Assembly (NCBI GenBank): GCA_002751075.1
Contig: NAOQ01000506.1
Location: 15,362 to 52,900 of the forward strand
Length of the DNA: 37,539 nucleotides
Source: Ichthyophonus hoferi
Taxonomy: Eukaryota; Opisthokonta; Ichthyosporea; Ichthyophonida; Ichthyophonidae
Direction: 5' to 3'
Shown here: positions 1-12,220 of the stretch, one piece after another
Numbering within the stretch: position 1 is the first letter of the stretch
How the letters are laid out: each line of letters begins with the position of its first letter
Program-made: the position numbers and the translations under genes
Notes under the pieces: model-generated
Database searches by the model: none
Seen by the model: only the letters and a program-made list of their open reading frames with translations
Told to the model about the DNA's origin: nothing

Positions 1-1958
1 TATAAGATAAAATGAATACAGAGGTTTTGTTTCTTGATCGTATGTGATAGCAATGATATCGTGGGATTGTTTGCAAAGTTTATATGTCCCATTTGCTAGA
101 CCTGATCCATTGCAGTTCTACATGCGTACTCGAATTTACCTAGATAATTGCATGTGTATGTTTAACTGAATGACTGCTTAAATTGACCAACCTAGTTTTT
201 ATATTTATTGTTAATTGCCCAACTTCAAATATGAGGAGAGTGGAACGTTAAACAGACAAACATCCATATGGCATGATTGAGTGGGGTGCAAACGGACACG
301 TCAAAAGCCCCCTTAATTCAGTATTCGCTCTCTTTCTAAGCGAATATAGGTCACAAGAACACTCCTATCTCTACTCTACGTATTATTCCCAATAAACCTT
401 ATCAGTAGAAACATAAGGTATTAGCACATTACTATAGTACAACATAAGCTTTGTGCTTTGCTATACTCAGTTTAAACTCTTTGGTGCTCTAGTTATTTAA
501 GTTTAAAATAATGTTAACTGTGTTGGTGGTGTTTATGGTTATAAAAACTTCACATGGTGAGAACGCACCAACCTCCAGGGCAATCCACTGGAGAGGTGTG
601 GTCTTATACGCCGAAGTGCATTGTTTTAAAAAGAAAACCAATCTGAAAGGATTTTCGATATCCTCAAGCATCTGTTCTGTGATTATTTAGTGGAGTATAT
701 ATATGATACATGACATTGATTCTGTCTTCCACGATCATGCCTACCAATGCCTTCTTACGCCAACAACTATTTCTTTACCATTCAAGCTAGTGGTAGGCTG
801 CATACAATCATTTAGGCTATACCATTAGATTTAGACAAGATAAATCACGAATCATAAACTGATCGATACTGAAATAGCACAATTAAACCAGCATAACTTC
901 ATTAAGTGGCGACTATACTAGGTCGCATGACTTTTAACCAATGGGCAGAGAGGTCTCGAAGGTGTCCTACATTTTATCATAAATTTGCTTTCAGCCATGT
1001 CATTCACAAAACTGTAGTGAAATTAAAACTTGTTTCTCTCATAGCATATGGGTTCAGGAGTAGGGTATTTGTATTAAAGTAGATTTGCATTTGCTTATCA
1101 AACTTGTTTAAATCCGAAAAACTACTACATTTTTAATAAAGGATATGAGTTATATTACGGGCTTAGTCGTTATGTTGTTGCTATCAAAGCATGAGAGGCA
1201 CCCAGCTTAAATGAGTTTTGGTATTTCCATGCGTAATTTAAAGTATAGTGGATAGTTTGTTTTGATAAGAGACAATGTACAAAATATTTCTGACTGTATG
1301 GCTTCATAGCCACATCTCTACCTCAATCATGACATCAACGACAATGGGGGCCTATACCTGCTACTATTACATGCCACACCCGTAGGCTAACTTGCAAGAG
1401 TCCAGACCATGAACCCGTTAAAACAACTGGAGAAATACATAAACAGTCATCTAAACGCACTACTCCTGGGTAAAGAGATGAACGCATTGGAAGTTGGGGT
1501 GATGGCAACTAGACAGTATGACCTACTAAATATTTGACCTGAATTGCAATCATGTTGAGATTTCACAGCATCCTATAAAGTCTAGCAGGTTTGTGCCTGT
1601 ATGCATTGATAAGCAAATGGAGAATAGGCTCCGTATAATCTAAAGTTGTTAATTGTTTTATTCTCAGGCAATAACATGAATACTTTATTTGTGTAACGGA
1701 GTATTAACATATATAGTAGCACTGATACCGCAGGACGCATGGGGATTGCGACTAGAATAATCTATTTTCAACACTTGCTTATCTTTTTACTACATATATT
1801 TGAGGATAATATTCTGAGATATTAGAGAAAAAAAACCTTCTAAATCATTAACAGCTTTATAAAGATAAGTCTACAGTCCCCGTTAAAATTAAATCTCCAA
1901 TAGACATGGACATAGGATAAATATATAGGTTTAAAACTATGAAAACCCCCAAGTACGT
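1..1958. other. Intergenic, no gene seen
   Basis: AT-rich sequence downstream of the RRM gene, which reads leftwards. Open frames are short and low in complexity, and none looks like an exon of a known family. The only likely function is the 3' UTR and polyadenylation region of the RRM gene at the right end. Confidence 0.5.
1657..1689 (-). promoter_or_regulatory. Candidate polyadenylation signals of the RRM gene
   Basis: On the minus strand AATAAA occurs at 1689-1684 and again at 1662-1657, about 270-300 nt past the stop codon at 1959. The hexamer is common by chance in AT-rich DNA, so this is only a candidate. Confidence 0.3.
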
Positions 1959-4900
1959 TCAATAGTAATTGGTAAATGCAGGTCTCCCGGAAGCTCCTCT
2001 TTTGGCGGTACCGAATCTGTTTTTTCCCTTTCTCTTTCCGAGAGGGGGGGGCTCTCTGAAAGCATCAGTTCCAGCATGATGTTTCTTCACTACACCGGTT
2101 AGATAGGCCGTGCGATTGGCAACTTTGGTGAAATCAAGTGTCATGAACTGCGTGAAAAAATGTGTTAGTATTTGAGATCGAGAATGCATTGAAGTAGTAA
2201 GAATTTAAAATATGTTATCTGGTAAGGCAAAGATGAAAATTGGAATATAGATATAGATAAATATAAATATAAAATTCATGGAAATAACAATATGTATACT
2301 TCGATTATACCAATAATCATAACATCGAACATTAATAATTACTATACTTATATGCCTTCTATACCTCACAATATACGTTACACGTGTATCTATATATACT
2401 TGACAGGCGTTAGAGGGTATGTGGCTTTGTAGACTTAATAGCTATTATGTATCTATTGCTTTGTATTCAATGGTTACAAGCTCGATTTGCCAATATGATC
2501 GTTGTGCAGAAAAAAAGCTTAACATATTTTTAGATGTTGAACAAAAATAAGCAAACACATACATAGCGTGTGAGAGAAGGTAAAGATTAAGCTAAAAAGA
2601 AAGACAAAGCAAATGAAGCGAGAGAGCTACAAAGTGATGAGGATATAAGCCAGAAAGAAATTGGAGTGCTGGTGGAAAATAAAGGGAAAAAAGCCAATAA
2701 CATTTGTATACATGTACCTCTTCAATAGCGGCCTTGGAAACAGCCAAGGGGACATCTGAGTACATCATTTTCATGATCTGGGTGTCAAAATCCTTGGCAA
2801 ATAGAGATGACGGATTCTCTGAGACCATCCTGTGTGTACCAGAAAGAACGAATGAGTACAATGCAAAAGAAAAAGTTTGTTAAAAATTAAACAATAGACG
2901 CACAAAGAAAGAAAAGGCAATTATTGCAGTGGTGATATATAAAGGGTATGTATGTGTACTGCTTGAAATGCATAGGTTAACGCGAGCGTGATAGAGGGAA
3001 TCTTTTTTGGAGTTTTATCTCCAAGGAGTGAGCAAGAAAATGCGCACTTTAAAGGTAGGAATGTAACGTATGGTAGTACATGCAATAATAAATGAATAAA
3101 TAATCCACAGGCGAATAGAACTCTGTAGTTCTTCGGAGGAAGTAAGACAAGAGAGAAAGAAGGAGAAAGGAAAACATAAAAAAAAGAAAGAGAAAAAGAG
3201 AAAAGTAAAAAGAAAGCAAGAGAGAGGATGTACAGAAAACCTACTTCGCCACCAATGCATCCACTTCTTTTTTTCTCTTCTCCTGCAGTTTCACTCTAGA
3301 TTCTGAAGCTGCAAGTTTTCTCTTTTGTTTTCCTCCCTGAGATGACTCCTCCACGTTGATCTTTCGTCTATCAAGTGTAGGGAGGAATAAATAAACTGCT
3401 ATACTATAATACAACGAGATAGTATGCGAGGAATAATATATGTAAGCCCACCTAAGGATGTCTGAAAAGGTTTGCATATGCATATATATAAAAGAAAGGA
3501 AGATGAGAAGGTGGGCAAAATGTAACATATATAACCTGGCCATGCATAAGAAAGATACTTTCGTGTTATAGAGAAATAACCAATCAACAGAAAGCTGTAT
3601 AATAATTGTAAGGAAAAAAAACATTGATCGGAAGGATATCACCACAACTTACCCGTCAAATTTACATTGATGCAATTGCAGCACCTTGTCCAAGCTTTCT
3701 CTGGTTTTTATTTCCACAAAGGCCATACCTTATTATACGTGTATAGGAATGGATATTTATAAGTATTGTATTTGCAAGTATTTTTAAAAGTATGTATGTG
3801 CATGTATAGGTGTGTGTATACACGTGCATATTCCAAAACAAATGTGCATTGAAGGAAGGGGTATAATCACTAAGTAGATATCATATGTTGTAATTCATTG
3901 TAGTCTCTATTGCTCTACCCTTAATATATATCTATACCTGATTGGTACACATTATATGCAATCACAATTTGTTCGTAGATAAATATATATCTTCTTAAGC
4001 TCCCATAATGTTACATACCTCTAAGGGCTTAGAGACAGCTTCAAATAGATAGAAGTCTACACAGACAATATGACACCACATTATCACTAGAAATATCTAA
4101 AGCATCCCTCACTCCTGCATTACCTTGTACAGTGTCCAAATATTTCACATGAAAGGAAAACAAACCAACTATAAACTCACCCCGTGACTTTCCGGTTTCC
4201 TTATTGGTCAAAAGTCTTACATTAGTAATCTCACCAGCAGGTAGTTTGGCTTGCTTGTTAAAATATTCTTTGACTTTGTCGGCTGTAGCTGTATAAGGTA
4301 ATTGTCCGATAAAAGCAATGTTGAGGGGCTATATATACATGAGCATAAAGGATAGAAGAGAGGTAGGAAAAGATCAGATAGTGACAAACCCCAGTGGAAG
4401 ACCTTGGTTAATTTATCATTCATCTATCCGTGGATTATACATTTATCACATGCTCACACACTAAGAAATGCCTAATAAATATCTCCTCCTAATAGAAACC
4501 TGCCAAATCCTTTATCTATCCGTTTCTGAGCTTGCATTCATACAAATAAAGGCACAAACATGTCATAAATAGATATATCTGCACATATACATATACTTAT
4601 GTATAAGCACATTTCCGACACCTATAATATGCACCATGGTGTATCAAGTGATGTACAATCATAAAAAACTTGACCGCTTAGAAATAGGTATGTATGCAAT
4701 CGCAATATATATATAGTAATCGGTAAAGGGAAAATTGAAAGGAAAGGTATAAGAGAACAGCATAAGATCAATTAGCTCTGATATTCTCACAAAAGAATAT
4801 CAATCATACGGGACATAAATAAACAAAAACAGCAATAAGTTGACAAGAAAATTAAAAAATGAAAGAAAAAAGAACAAAAGACAGAGAGAAAAGAAAGCCA

Positions 4901-5173
4901 GAAAAAGACAGTGTCGGCTTAGCTAGAAATACGCAAGTACAAGCATACCTCAACTTGCTTTACAGCCTTTGGCTTCTTTTCTTTCTCGGTTGCCTTTTCT
5001 GGTGCCTTGCCCTCTTTCTTACTATCAGATTTTTTCACTTTTTCATTGGATTTTTCTTTGTCTTCCTTAGTATCCTTCGATGCCACCTTGGTCTTCTTAA
5101 CTTTTGGTTTCACCTCTCCTGTCTCATCCTCTATATTTTTTCTCTTCTTTCCTTCAACACCAGCTTCCGTCAT
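1959..5173 (-). CDS. RRM protein with hnRNP Q acidic-domain-like C-terminal region (6 exons)
   Basis: Spliced model on the minus strand: exons 5173-4949, 4328-4181, 3728-3653, 3367-3245, 2829-2718 and 2147-1959. All have GT/AG borders and matching phases, giving 290 aa. Residues 1-75 are a Lys/Glu/Ser-rich disordered region typical of nucleolar proteins. Residues about 76-157 form one RRM, with RNP2-like IAFIGQLPY and RNP1-like RGMAFVEI split by an intron. A basic helix (about 158-190) follows. Residues about 192-250 resemble the hnRNP Q/R acidic (NURR) domain, notably DFTKVANRTAYLTGVVKK against the family's D-S-x-V-x-N-K-S-A-F-L-x-G-V pattern. The tail is basic (GKRKGKNRFG). The start is the first ATG before the charged region. 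RNA binding, probably in nucleus or nucleolus, is inferred. A Nop6-like role is possible but not established; I do not recognise an orthologue. Confidence 0.8.
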
Positions 5174-5201
5174 GATTGTAACTTAACACTTAGTGCCTGT
5201 A

Positions 5202-5238
5202 TCTGCAAGTTGCTAATAAAATAGAATTATGTGTTGAC

Positions 5239-5277
<39 letters not shown>
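5202..5277. repeat. AT dinucleotide repeat next to RRM gene 5' end
   Basis: An (AT)n run at about 5239-5276 lies just upstream of the RRM gene. Between it and the start codon, on the minus strand, sits an acceptor-like TTGCAG ending at 5203, 30 nt before the ATG at 5173. Confidence 0.6.
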
Positions 5278-5280
<3 letters not shown>

Positions 5281-5376
5281 TGCATGTATTACGATAACCG
5301 TCAAAGCGATGCTGGATCTAGTGATCGAATAGGCACGTGTACACATGAGCAATGGAGGTATGCGATTAGCAATTAG

Positions 5377-5411
5377 CCAATGAACATTGAGGTAGTCGAC
5401 AATTTCATTGG
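5377..5411. promoter_or_regulatory. Pair of CCAAT boxes upstream of RRM gene
   Basis: A CCAAT (5377-5381, in AGCCAATGAAC) and an ATTGG (5407-5411, in TTCATTGGTTAAT) face each other 204-238 bp upstream of the start codon. The flanks resemble NF-Y sites. Promoter function is inferred from position only. Confidence 0.4.
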
Positions 5412-5429
5412 TTAATGGGAATGATATAC

Positions 5430-8400
5430 AGTAGAACGCGTAGATAAAACTACATTTAGATTATTTGTTTACATTTTGGTTTTGTTTTTTATCTACCTTG
5501 AAAGAATACATGCACTTGTCTAAGGATTTCCATGCTCCTGGTCCTTTTTCTAATTATAATATTTCATTAATAAATTTTTCGTCTTTGGGTTATTTTTAGA
5601 AGACAGTTTTAAAGCTATGTGCCCAGCCTATTCTTGTTAAAGTTACAGTAAATGCATTCGCCATGTAAATAAGTACAGGTATTATACATCTAAGGTCATC
5701 TTTGATTTATATAAAAATCATAATTGAAGATGCTGGAATATGTGGTTCTGCATACAACTAGCATATTCAACTATGGTGCTATTTTTTAATTTTTTTTTGT
5801 TGCTTTAAAATGGATTGTCTGTGCACGTTCTATCAGATAGATCCAGGACCTTTATGGTTGCACTTCTATTTAGCAATGACTCGAGTTAATACATCATGAA
5901 AATTAGTGGTGGGGAAGGTTATAAGTCAAAAAAAACATGAATTCATACAAATTATATTGTTCACGGGTTGTTGTACCTTGTAAAGTCCCAGTTAACACCC
6001 GGTAGAGGAAATATTTATTGAAGTAGTATTAGACAACCAGTTTTATACTAAATACGGAGATATGCGCATTCGCATAAAATAAGAATTGTAGGAAATAAGA
6101 AAAACAAAACAGAGAGAATTTTTTAAATGCTAAAAATGTCATATGAACATAACATACAAGGCCAGAAAAAGAGAAAAAACTTTAAAAAAAAGCGAGGTAT
6201 ATCGAGTGAGTGTAAATTAAGAGGAGAGAATAGGGGATTAGACGACAATATCAAAGGTGTGTATGGAAAATAAAACCAAGCGGATATTTTGGCAGCATAG
6301 TTTGTGACCCTTAGCCAATTGAAGGTAGGTAAGAGGAAGTTTTCATTTTTACGGTAAACTGCTTGTTGCATACACAATTAATTTAGAAATAACAATTAAA
6401 ACAACATACACAGAATGAACTATATGATATTGAGGGGATGTGAACGTTTAATAATGCATGATTTAAAATAAAAATGGGGTCTTTTAGGCTTAAATATTAT
6501 GTAGATTAGTAAACTGAAAGCAATATGTTTGATTGCCAGTATCTAAAAAATTATTTCAGTTGCCTCCTACCTAAAAACTACTCTTATAAATCAAACCCAA
6601 GTGGATGCAGTCAAAAATGTATACTCCACCTGTTTAAGTACATGGAAGTGATAGTTCAATTGCCTCTCTGTAGATAGATATATACATGCATCGCATTACA
6701 CTTTCACCAAAACAAATACGTTCTTATGTATCTACACATGATAATGTACATTTAAACATATAAATGATCTAAAAAATATTTCTAACCTTCACTGTTGACT
6801 TGTAGCCTACCTCTGATGGCATCCTGCGTCTTTTGTTTCTTCTCCACATTTTATATTCTAGGTTATTTTTATCTATATCTTGCATTTTCCCTTAGGTTTC
6901 TCTATCCCCTTATACAGAGATAATTTTACCAATAATATAAGCAAGTTGCTATTTTTACTCCATATATCTGCCTATTTGGTTAGCATTTTCAAAACCAAGT
7001 AGTTTGAGTGAGTGGTCTAGCAACTGTATCTAATCTCAAGGTTATGTTGATTGCCTCTATCACCCTCCCTGCCAAGGGTAACATTGTTATCAATGCTAAA
7101 TTAACTAAATGACTACTCTTTCTTTCCTTCTGTCCTCTTTAAACTCATAGCATTATTATTCTGTGTATTTTCTCCTCTTTTTACTTCATTTATTTATTTA
7201 CACTTTTTGTTTCTACTTCCATATCCTCAAGTATTTTTTTACATTTGTTTTTATCTTTGAGATGACTCCCACGTTTTCATTCCCTTTCTTTTTTAATATT
7301 TTGTAAATTATTTCCGCCATTATAAGCATTTAATAGAATACTTCAAGAAGTTTTGCACAAATACACTTTAATTAATAATTAATTACATGGAGTCTCTAAT
7401 TATATTTAATTAGGATCAGAAGGTTAGTACAGTTTAGCACATAAATATACTGTGATTGCTTAGATATCAATAAATTCACCCTCAGTGACTGGTGTAAAAT
7501 ACAAACCTATCAACTGCTAGTATTAATTAGAAATCGAGAAACCATAACCAGCATTTACAGACTTAGTCTGAATTTTGATTTCAGTTGGTAATAAAACGAT
7601 GCAAGTGTAACTTGTGTATACGTTATATATAATGTCTGAATTACAGTTGGCTTTTTACCAAGAACATAGCAAGGCATCTGGTACGAAGTCAGGGTCCACC
7701 TCCACAACCAATAAGAAGGAGACGCAGATAGTGTGCTTTTCTTCAGGTTCTGAGTTACCAGAAAAAAAAGAAGTGTCAAGTTCGTAACATAGTGAAAAGA
7801 GGAGACGTACCTCCCTGGACCAGATGAAGAAACTAGATCTAGAAGAGGTGGCTTACGACAATATATTCATCAATTACATCCTTAAACTGTTTCTAAGTAC
7901 CATTTTTTTGTTTAAAAAATGTTAAATTTATAATATCCCCTCTATTTGGAGACCATATTACCTAAGAAAAATTGTCCATGCATCCCCATATTGATGATTT
8001 GCATTATTACTCCTGCTTTCTAGATTGTTCTCATTCTAAGTCATATTCTTTTAAACTGGATGTTTTTTTGAATTATTTGCAATAAAAATCTCTGTATTAT
8101 ATATTCCTTTTTGGAAAGCCTTAGCCGACCCGTGAATAGTTTAATAAAGACATTATAAAAAGATAAATGCAGTAAGAGATAAAATTTCTTTCCTTTTTTA
8201 GTTGGTTCTGATTATTGTTTGCTAAATAAAGCATAGATGTTCACATACTGTACTATTTGATAAGTAGTATTATTTTCCCATACAATTTGGATATTTTTGC
8301 GTTAAATAGTTAATCATAAATAGCATAGTTTAGAATATATAGAAATTTGTGGTAATTCTAGTGACTTGCCCACAGGCTTCAGAATCTCCAATTGGTTGGT

Positions 8401-8870
8401 GAATAATAATTGGTTTAGCCGGGCTAGTAATAGTAATAGTTAATTGATGTGATTTGTTTTTAAGCCTTAGTTATAGTACTAAAGGTCCTATAGAAGGCAT
8501 ATATACTAACTATATACGTAACTGGATGTAATAAGTATACTTCTGTTCTGATTTAGAGGAAATTGATACCTTGATTCACTTAGGTGCTAATGCGTATGTT
8601 GTACTCTGAGGCTGATTAGTAGGGGGTACTATATTACAGTGTGTTACAAGATCATCGACGCTGAACAAGCATGTAATACAGCTGAAGTCCTGTTAACAGG
8701 TGAATCATGAAATGATCAGTCTCATATTATTGATATTTAAATAAAGACACGCAAACAATTTAGACAAGGGAGCGGCATATACATCAAACACGGTTCCAAT
8801 AATTTTCTTTTATCAAAGATACAATAAAACTTTGAACTATACATATATAACATCCAGGCTCAGTATATTT
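5430..8870. other. Intergenic, mostly featureless AT-rich DNA
   Basis: No confident gene. A short coding-like frame begins with an ATG at 7633 on the plus strand (51 codons, see findings). On the minus strand near 6850-6811 an ATG opens a short basic frame ending in GAG before GTAGGC, a donor-like border, but no partner exon was found. A short dispersed repeat lies at 7367-7428. The rest shows nothing I can name. Confidence 0.4.
7367..7428. repeat. Short dispersed repeat, copy 1
   Basis: A stretch beginning with TTAATTAATAATTAATTAC and ending near TTTAATTAGGATCAGAAGG recurs in diverged form at about 35894-35965, including GTCTCTAnTTnTATTTAATT in both. It is probably an old non-autonomous element. 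Its ends are unknown. Confidence 0.4.
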
Positions 8871-8939
8871 AAAATTGCAAAAAAAGCTTAAAACATTGTT
8901 CTCAAAGCTTACACAAAACATAGATATATATAAAAAGAA

Positions 8940-9970
8940 TATCATGACAAGCAACAGGAGCTATCATTTAGTAAGCAAGGAGGATAGAAGGAGGATAGAA
9001 GATAAAACCCTTGAAAGTATATCTGTTTGGAATATTGCCCAGGCCTTAAATTGCGCTATCAAACAATGTATGAAATTGTAAGGAAATTCACTCAAAACAG
9101 TACAACTGCTGTGCCACTTAGGGGCAGAGATAGGAAATAAAAACTCTCAGCTGACCAAAAACTGCAAGTACCTGAGTGGGAAAACAATAATTGCCTCCCA
9201 AGGCTTTCTAATCTTACAATGATGGTGCAAAACAAATTTTCTATTAGTATCTCAACTTTCACTATAGAAAAGATATGACTACATTTTCATTACACCGTGC
9301 AAATTCTAGTGCGTGTACTAAATAAAACATAGAAAAGATAAAACTATGATTGCAAAGCATTTTGATTACGCTATGCAGGTCAGGGAGCTGGAGTAGAATA
9401 CTGAGAATAAAAACCGATATTTTGCAAGGAAATTGAATCTTTAGTCTACATCCGTCCTAAAAAAGAAGATCCTGCATTGGAACCTCTCCATGTGTCTCTC
9501 TTAGTGTTCCACAAAGTGGAAATATTCTCATCTTTGCAGCCGTGATTAACTATAGTATCTTATACCACAAAACTCAAAGTAAAGCAGTTAATGAGGAAAA
9601 CTTCAAGGCTTGTTTTAACGGTTTGAAAATGATATATGATGAAAAAGGAATCACTAATCCTATTTTTGTCTTTGATAACACTGGAATTCATCATTATTCT
9701 AGTCTTGAAAGTGTTACGAGACCGTGAATTTAAACCTATTGTATCTTCCTCTTTATTCACCTTTCTTGAATATTACTAAATGTGTTTTTTTTTTTGGTTT
9801 GGAAGAATGTAGGTGTTAGGTTAAAATGTGGAACTTAAGTAGAGTTGAGGAGCATGATAAGTTTAAAGTTTTGGGACATCACAACTGGACACCATGATAA
9901 TTTTTTTATGGTAAATGCTGGGATACATTAAAATTGGTAAGAAAAATGATTATGGAGTGATTATGTATGT
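8940..9970 (+). mobile_element. Decayed Tc1/mariner (IS630-type) DNA transposon
   Basis: Fragments of a DDE transposase appear in the right order on the plus strand, in more than one frame. At about 8944-9085 there is a helix-turn-helix region (EDRRRIEDKTLESISVWN, IAQALNC). At 9522-9725 lies part of the catalytic core with the FVFDNTGIHHY motif, matching the family's D-N-A-x-x-H second acidic motif. At about 9740-9775 LYLPLYSPFLN matches the LPPYSPxLNPIE motif. Near 9900-9935 FYGKxLGYIK matches the C-terminal end. Stops and frame changes throughout show it is inactive. No terminal inverted repeats were found by eye, so the ends are approximate. Its flanks are AT-rich non-coding DNA. Confidence 0.75.
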
Positions 9971-9979
9971 AGATATTTT

Positions 9980-11780
9980 TTGAGCTATTCTTTTCATTTT
10001 AAAAGAATTATAATTTCTTGAAAACTATACCACATCCCACAGATAACAAAAAGAAAAAAAGAACTAATAGTCTTTTACTACAATGAAAGATGTATTTTTT
10101 TTTCAATTTATTTGCTCTCCATTTGATCGTCAAATTTTTCTTATTGATTAGCAAAGGTTTCCTTTCGATCGAAAACCCCCATATTAGTAATTAGATATGT
10201 AGCCTGAGAAAATAACTAGTGTTGGTGTTATACGGCAATTCAAGATGATCTATTAAAATAAAACCAGCCAATGGTAGAGATCCTGCAACTATATTAAGTA
10301 GTTATCTATGGCCTCGTGACCATCTATATCCCATGAGAATAAATCTTCTATTGGATTCCTTGGAAGTCTCCCTAGATATCAGCTAAAGACTAACTGTCCA
10401 ACTAAATGCGCTCTCTTAGTCTGATTAATCTTGTAGGCCCAGTCCTCAACATATGTTGACTTATTTGAATCATAAAAATATGTCTTATCTTATCTGTACT
10501 CAGTGTATGCTATTAACGTCAACCCCACCTAATCCAGTATCCCCTCAGTTCTCTCTACTTATTTTATAACAGAGTAACATTAATCCCATGACATACTTAC
10601 TCTAAAGCTTAGTGTGATTACCAGCTAGACCTAGAGCTGCATATTCTTCTGAGAGAATTTCTGTAGACATTATCGCCTTAGTGTAGCTATCATTTTGCCT
10701 CATTCCTTATCGTTCAACACATACATGTCGATGAGTATATGAGCACCACCCACTTATCTGGATATTTCTAGAGCCTAGAATGAGATAACACTGTTTTTGA
10801 GAGATTTTCTTGCCTTCATATTGTTTTTATATATATAAATAAAAAATCTGACGTTTGGGAGTCAATAAGAGAAGAATATTTTATTTATATAAACACTCCA
10901 GATATGCCTTGCCTTTTTTCTTTTAGAATCTGGCTCTCGTGACAACGATTTGTATGTATCTAGCAAAATATTACATACAAGGAAAGTATAAAATCATAAT
11001 AAATCCTACAATATCTGCCAAAGTTACAATAAGAACTAAAAATGTGGTAGGATATTCTCTCAAACGCATATACTTGCTCAACTCTAAATTAATTACGCTT
11101 TTCTTCCAGTCCTTTTAATTGCCCGTAATAACACGGATTCGTATCAAAAAAAAAAGTATGTTTATAATAAATTATTGATAAGAGTACACTATGCTAAAAA
11201 CAAGCGCGATAAGATTCGAGCGTTATTACTATTACATGGATTTAGAGCACCAAAAGAAAAACTAATGCTACTTTAACAGCCTGAACGGATTGGTAGTCAG
11301 TTTCCCATTATAAGATCCCCAATGTTGATCATCAACTATCTTTATTTGGCAATTCATTTGGCGACATGTAAAAACGGTGCCTGATATGTATATAAAACGC
11401 CTACGATATATACATTACACTCGTAAGTAAGCAAATGCTATGCCATAAAGAATTAACTGTTGGCGTTAGCATATTTAACTTCATATGTAAATGATCTGTA
11501 CTATATTTTGTATGACGCACTATTGTTGCCAGTGCGCCATTCTATACATTTGTACATTTGGGAAGCAGTGGCCAAAGCATTGATTGTTAATATTATTTTC
11601 TATTAGTATTCCAAATAAAGCATAGTTTTACAAAGGAATAGTTATATGGATACATATTATAAACTGGGCACGTCTTAAAAGGTATAGAAAAGATCTGCTA
11701 TGTAAGTCATTGAAAAATATCAAGTATTGTTAATGCTTGTTCTTATAGATCTCATCTGGTTATTGCTCGCCGATCGTGCG
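9980..11780. other. Intergenic, no gene seen
   Basis: AT-rich DNA between the transposon remnant and the BRD8 promoter. No open frame over 60 codons and no recognisable exon or RNA gene. Confidence 0.5.
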
Positions 11781-11785
11781 ATCAT

Positions 11786-11950
11786 TTATTTATTTGAAAG
11801 ATTGGCGTTCTATTGGCTTACTACAGATTATGTTTATTTTAAGCACGGGTGATTATTGATTGTTCACGTACAATTAAGTATTATTATTTGAAATATTGGC
11901 GTTCTATTGGATGATTAGATATTATATTTATTTATAAGAGCGCCCATTGG
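11786..11950 (+). promoter_or_regulatory. Direct repeat with inverted CCAAT boxes upstream of BRD8
   Basis: A segment of about 50 bp at 11786-11837 recurs at 11879-11930; both copies contain ATTGGCGTTCTATTGG. This gives ATTGG boxes at 11801-11805, 11812-11816, 11895-11899 and 11906-11910. A fifth lies at 11946-11950. They sit 290-440 bp upstream of the BRD8 start. Clustered inverted CCAAT boxes fit NF-Y-type promoters; function is inferred. Confidence 0.45.
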
Positions 11951-12220
11951 TCCATACCATGCCATGGGGTCCCTCCTATCACCATCCATACATTGTGTAA
12001 TTTACTCGTATTTTGTGCATTTGCACAACTTACAATACAAAACAAAACATTATAACATAAATATAGTGGCTATATAGTATAATATATATATATATAATTC
12101 ATATATTTGCATCTTCTAAGTGAGGCCAGTTCTAGTGTATTTAATAGCTTAAAAAAAGGTACTTCTTTTGCTTTCATCCTTTCGGTTTACTTTACTACTT
12201 CACATATTTTAGGCTTCAAA

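Noticed and set aside
1409-1537. 42-codon frame starting MNPLKQLEKY
   Set aside because: Protein-like but short, with no splice partners, homologues or promoter that I can see.
3241-3645. 134-codon minus-strand frame as a gene by itself
   Set aside because: Only its end (3367-3245) is coding, as RRM exon 4; the rest is intron. The in-frame TAG at 3241 is avoided by the GTAGGT donor at 3244.
4859-5224. Plus-strand frame of 121 codons
   Set aside because: It is antisense to the Lys-rich first exon of the RRM gene, which yields Phe/Leu-rich complement by composition.
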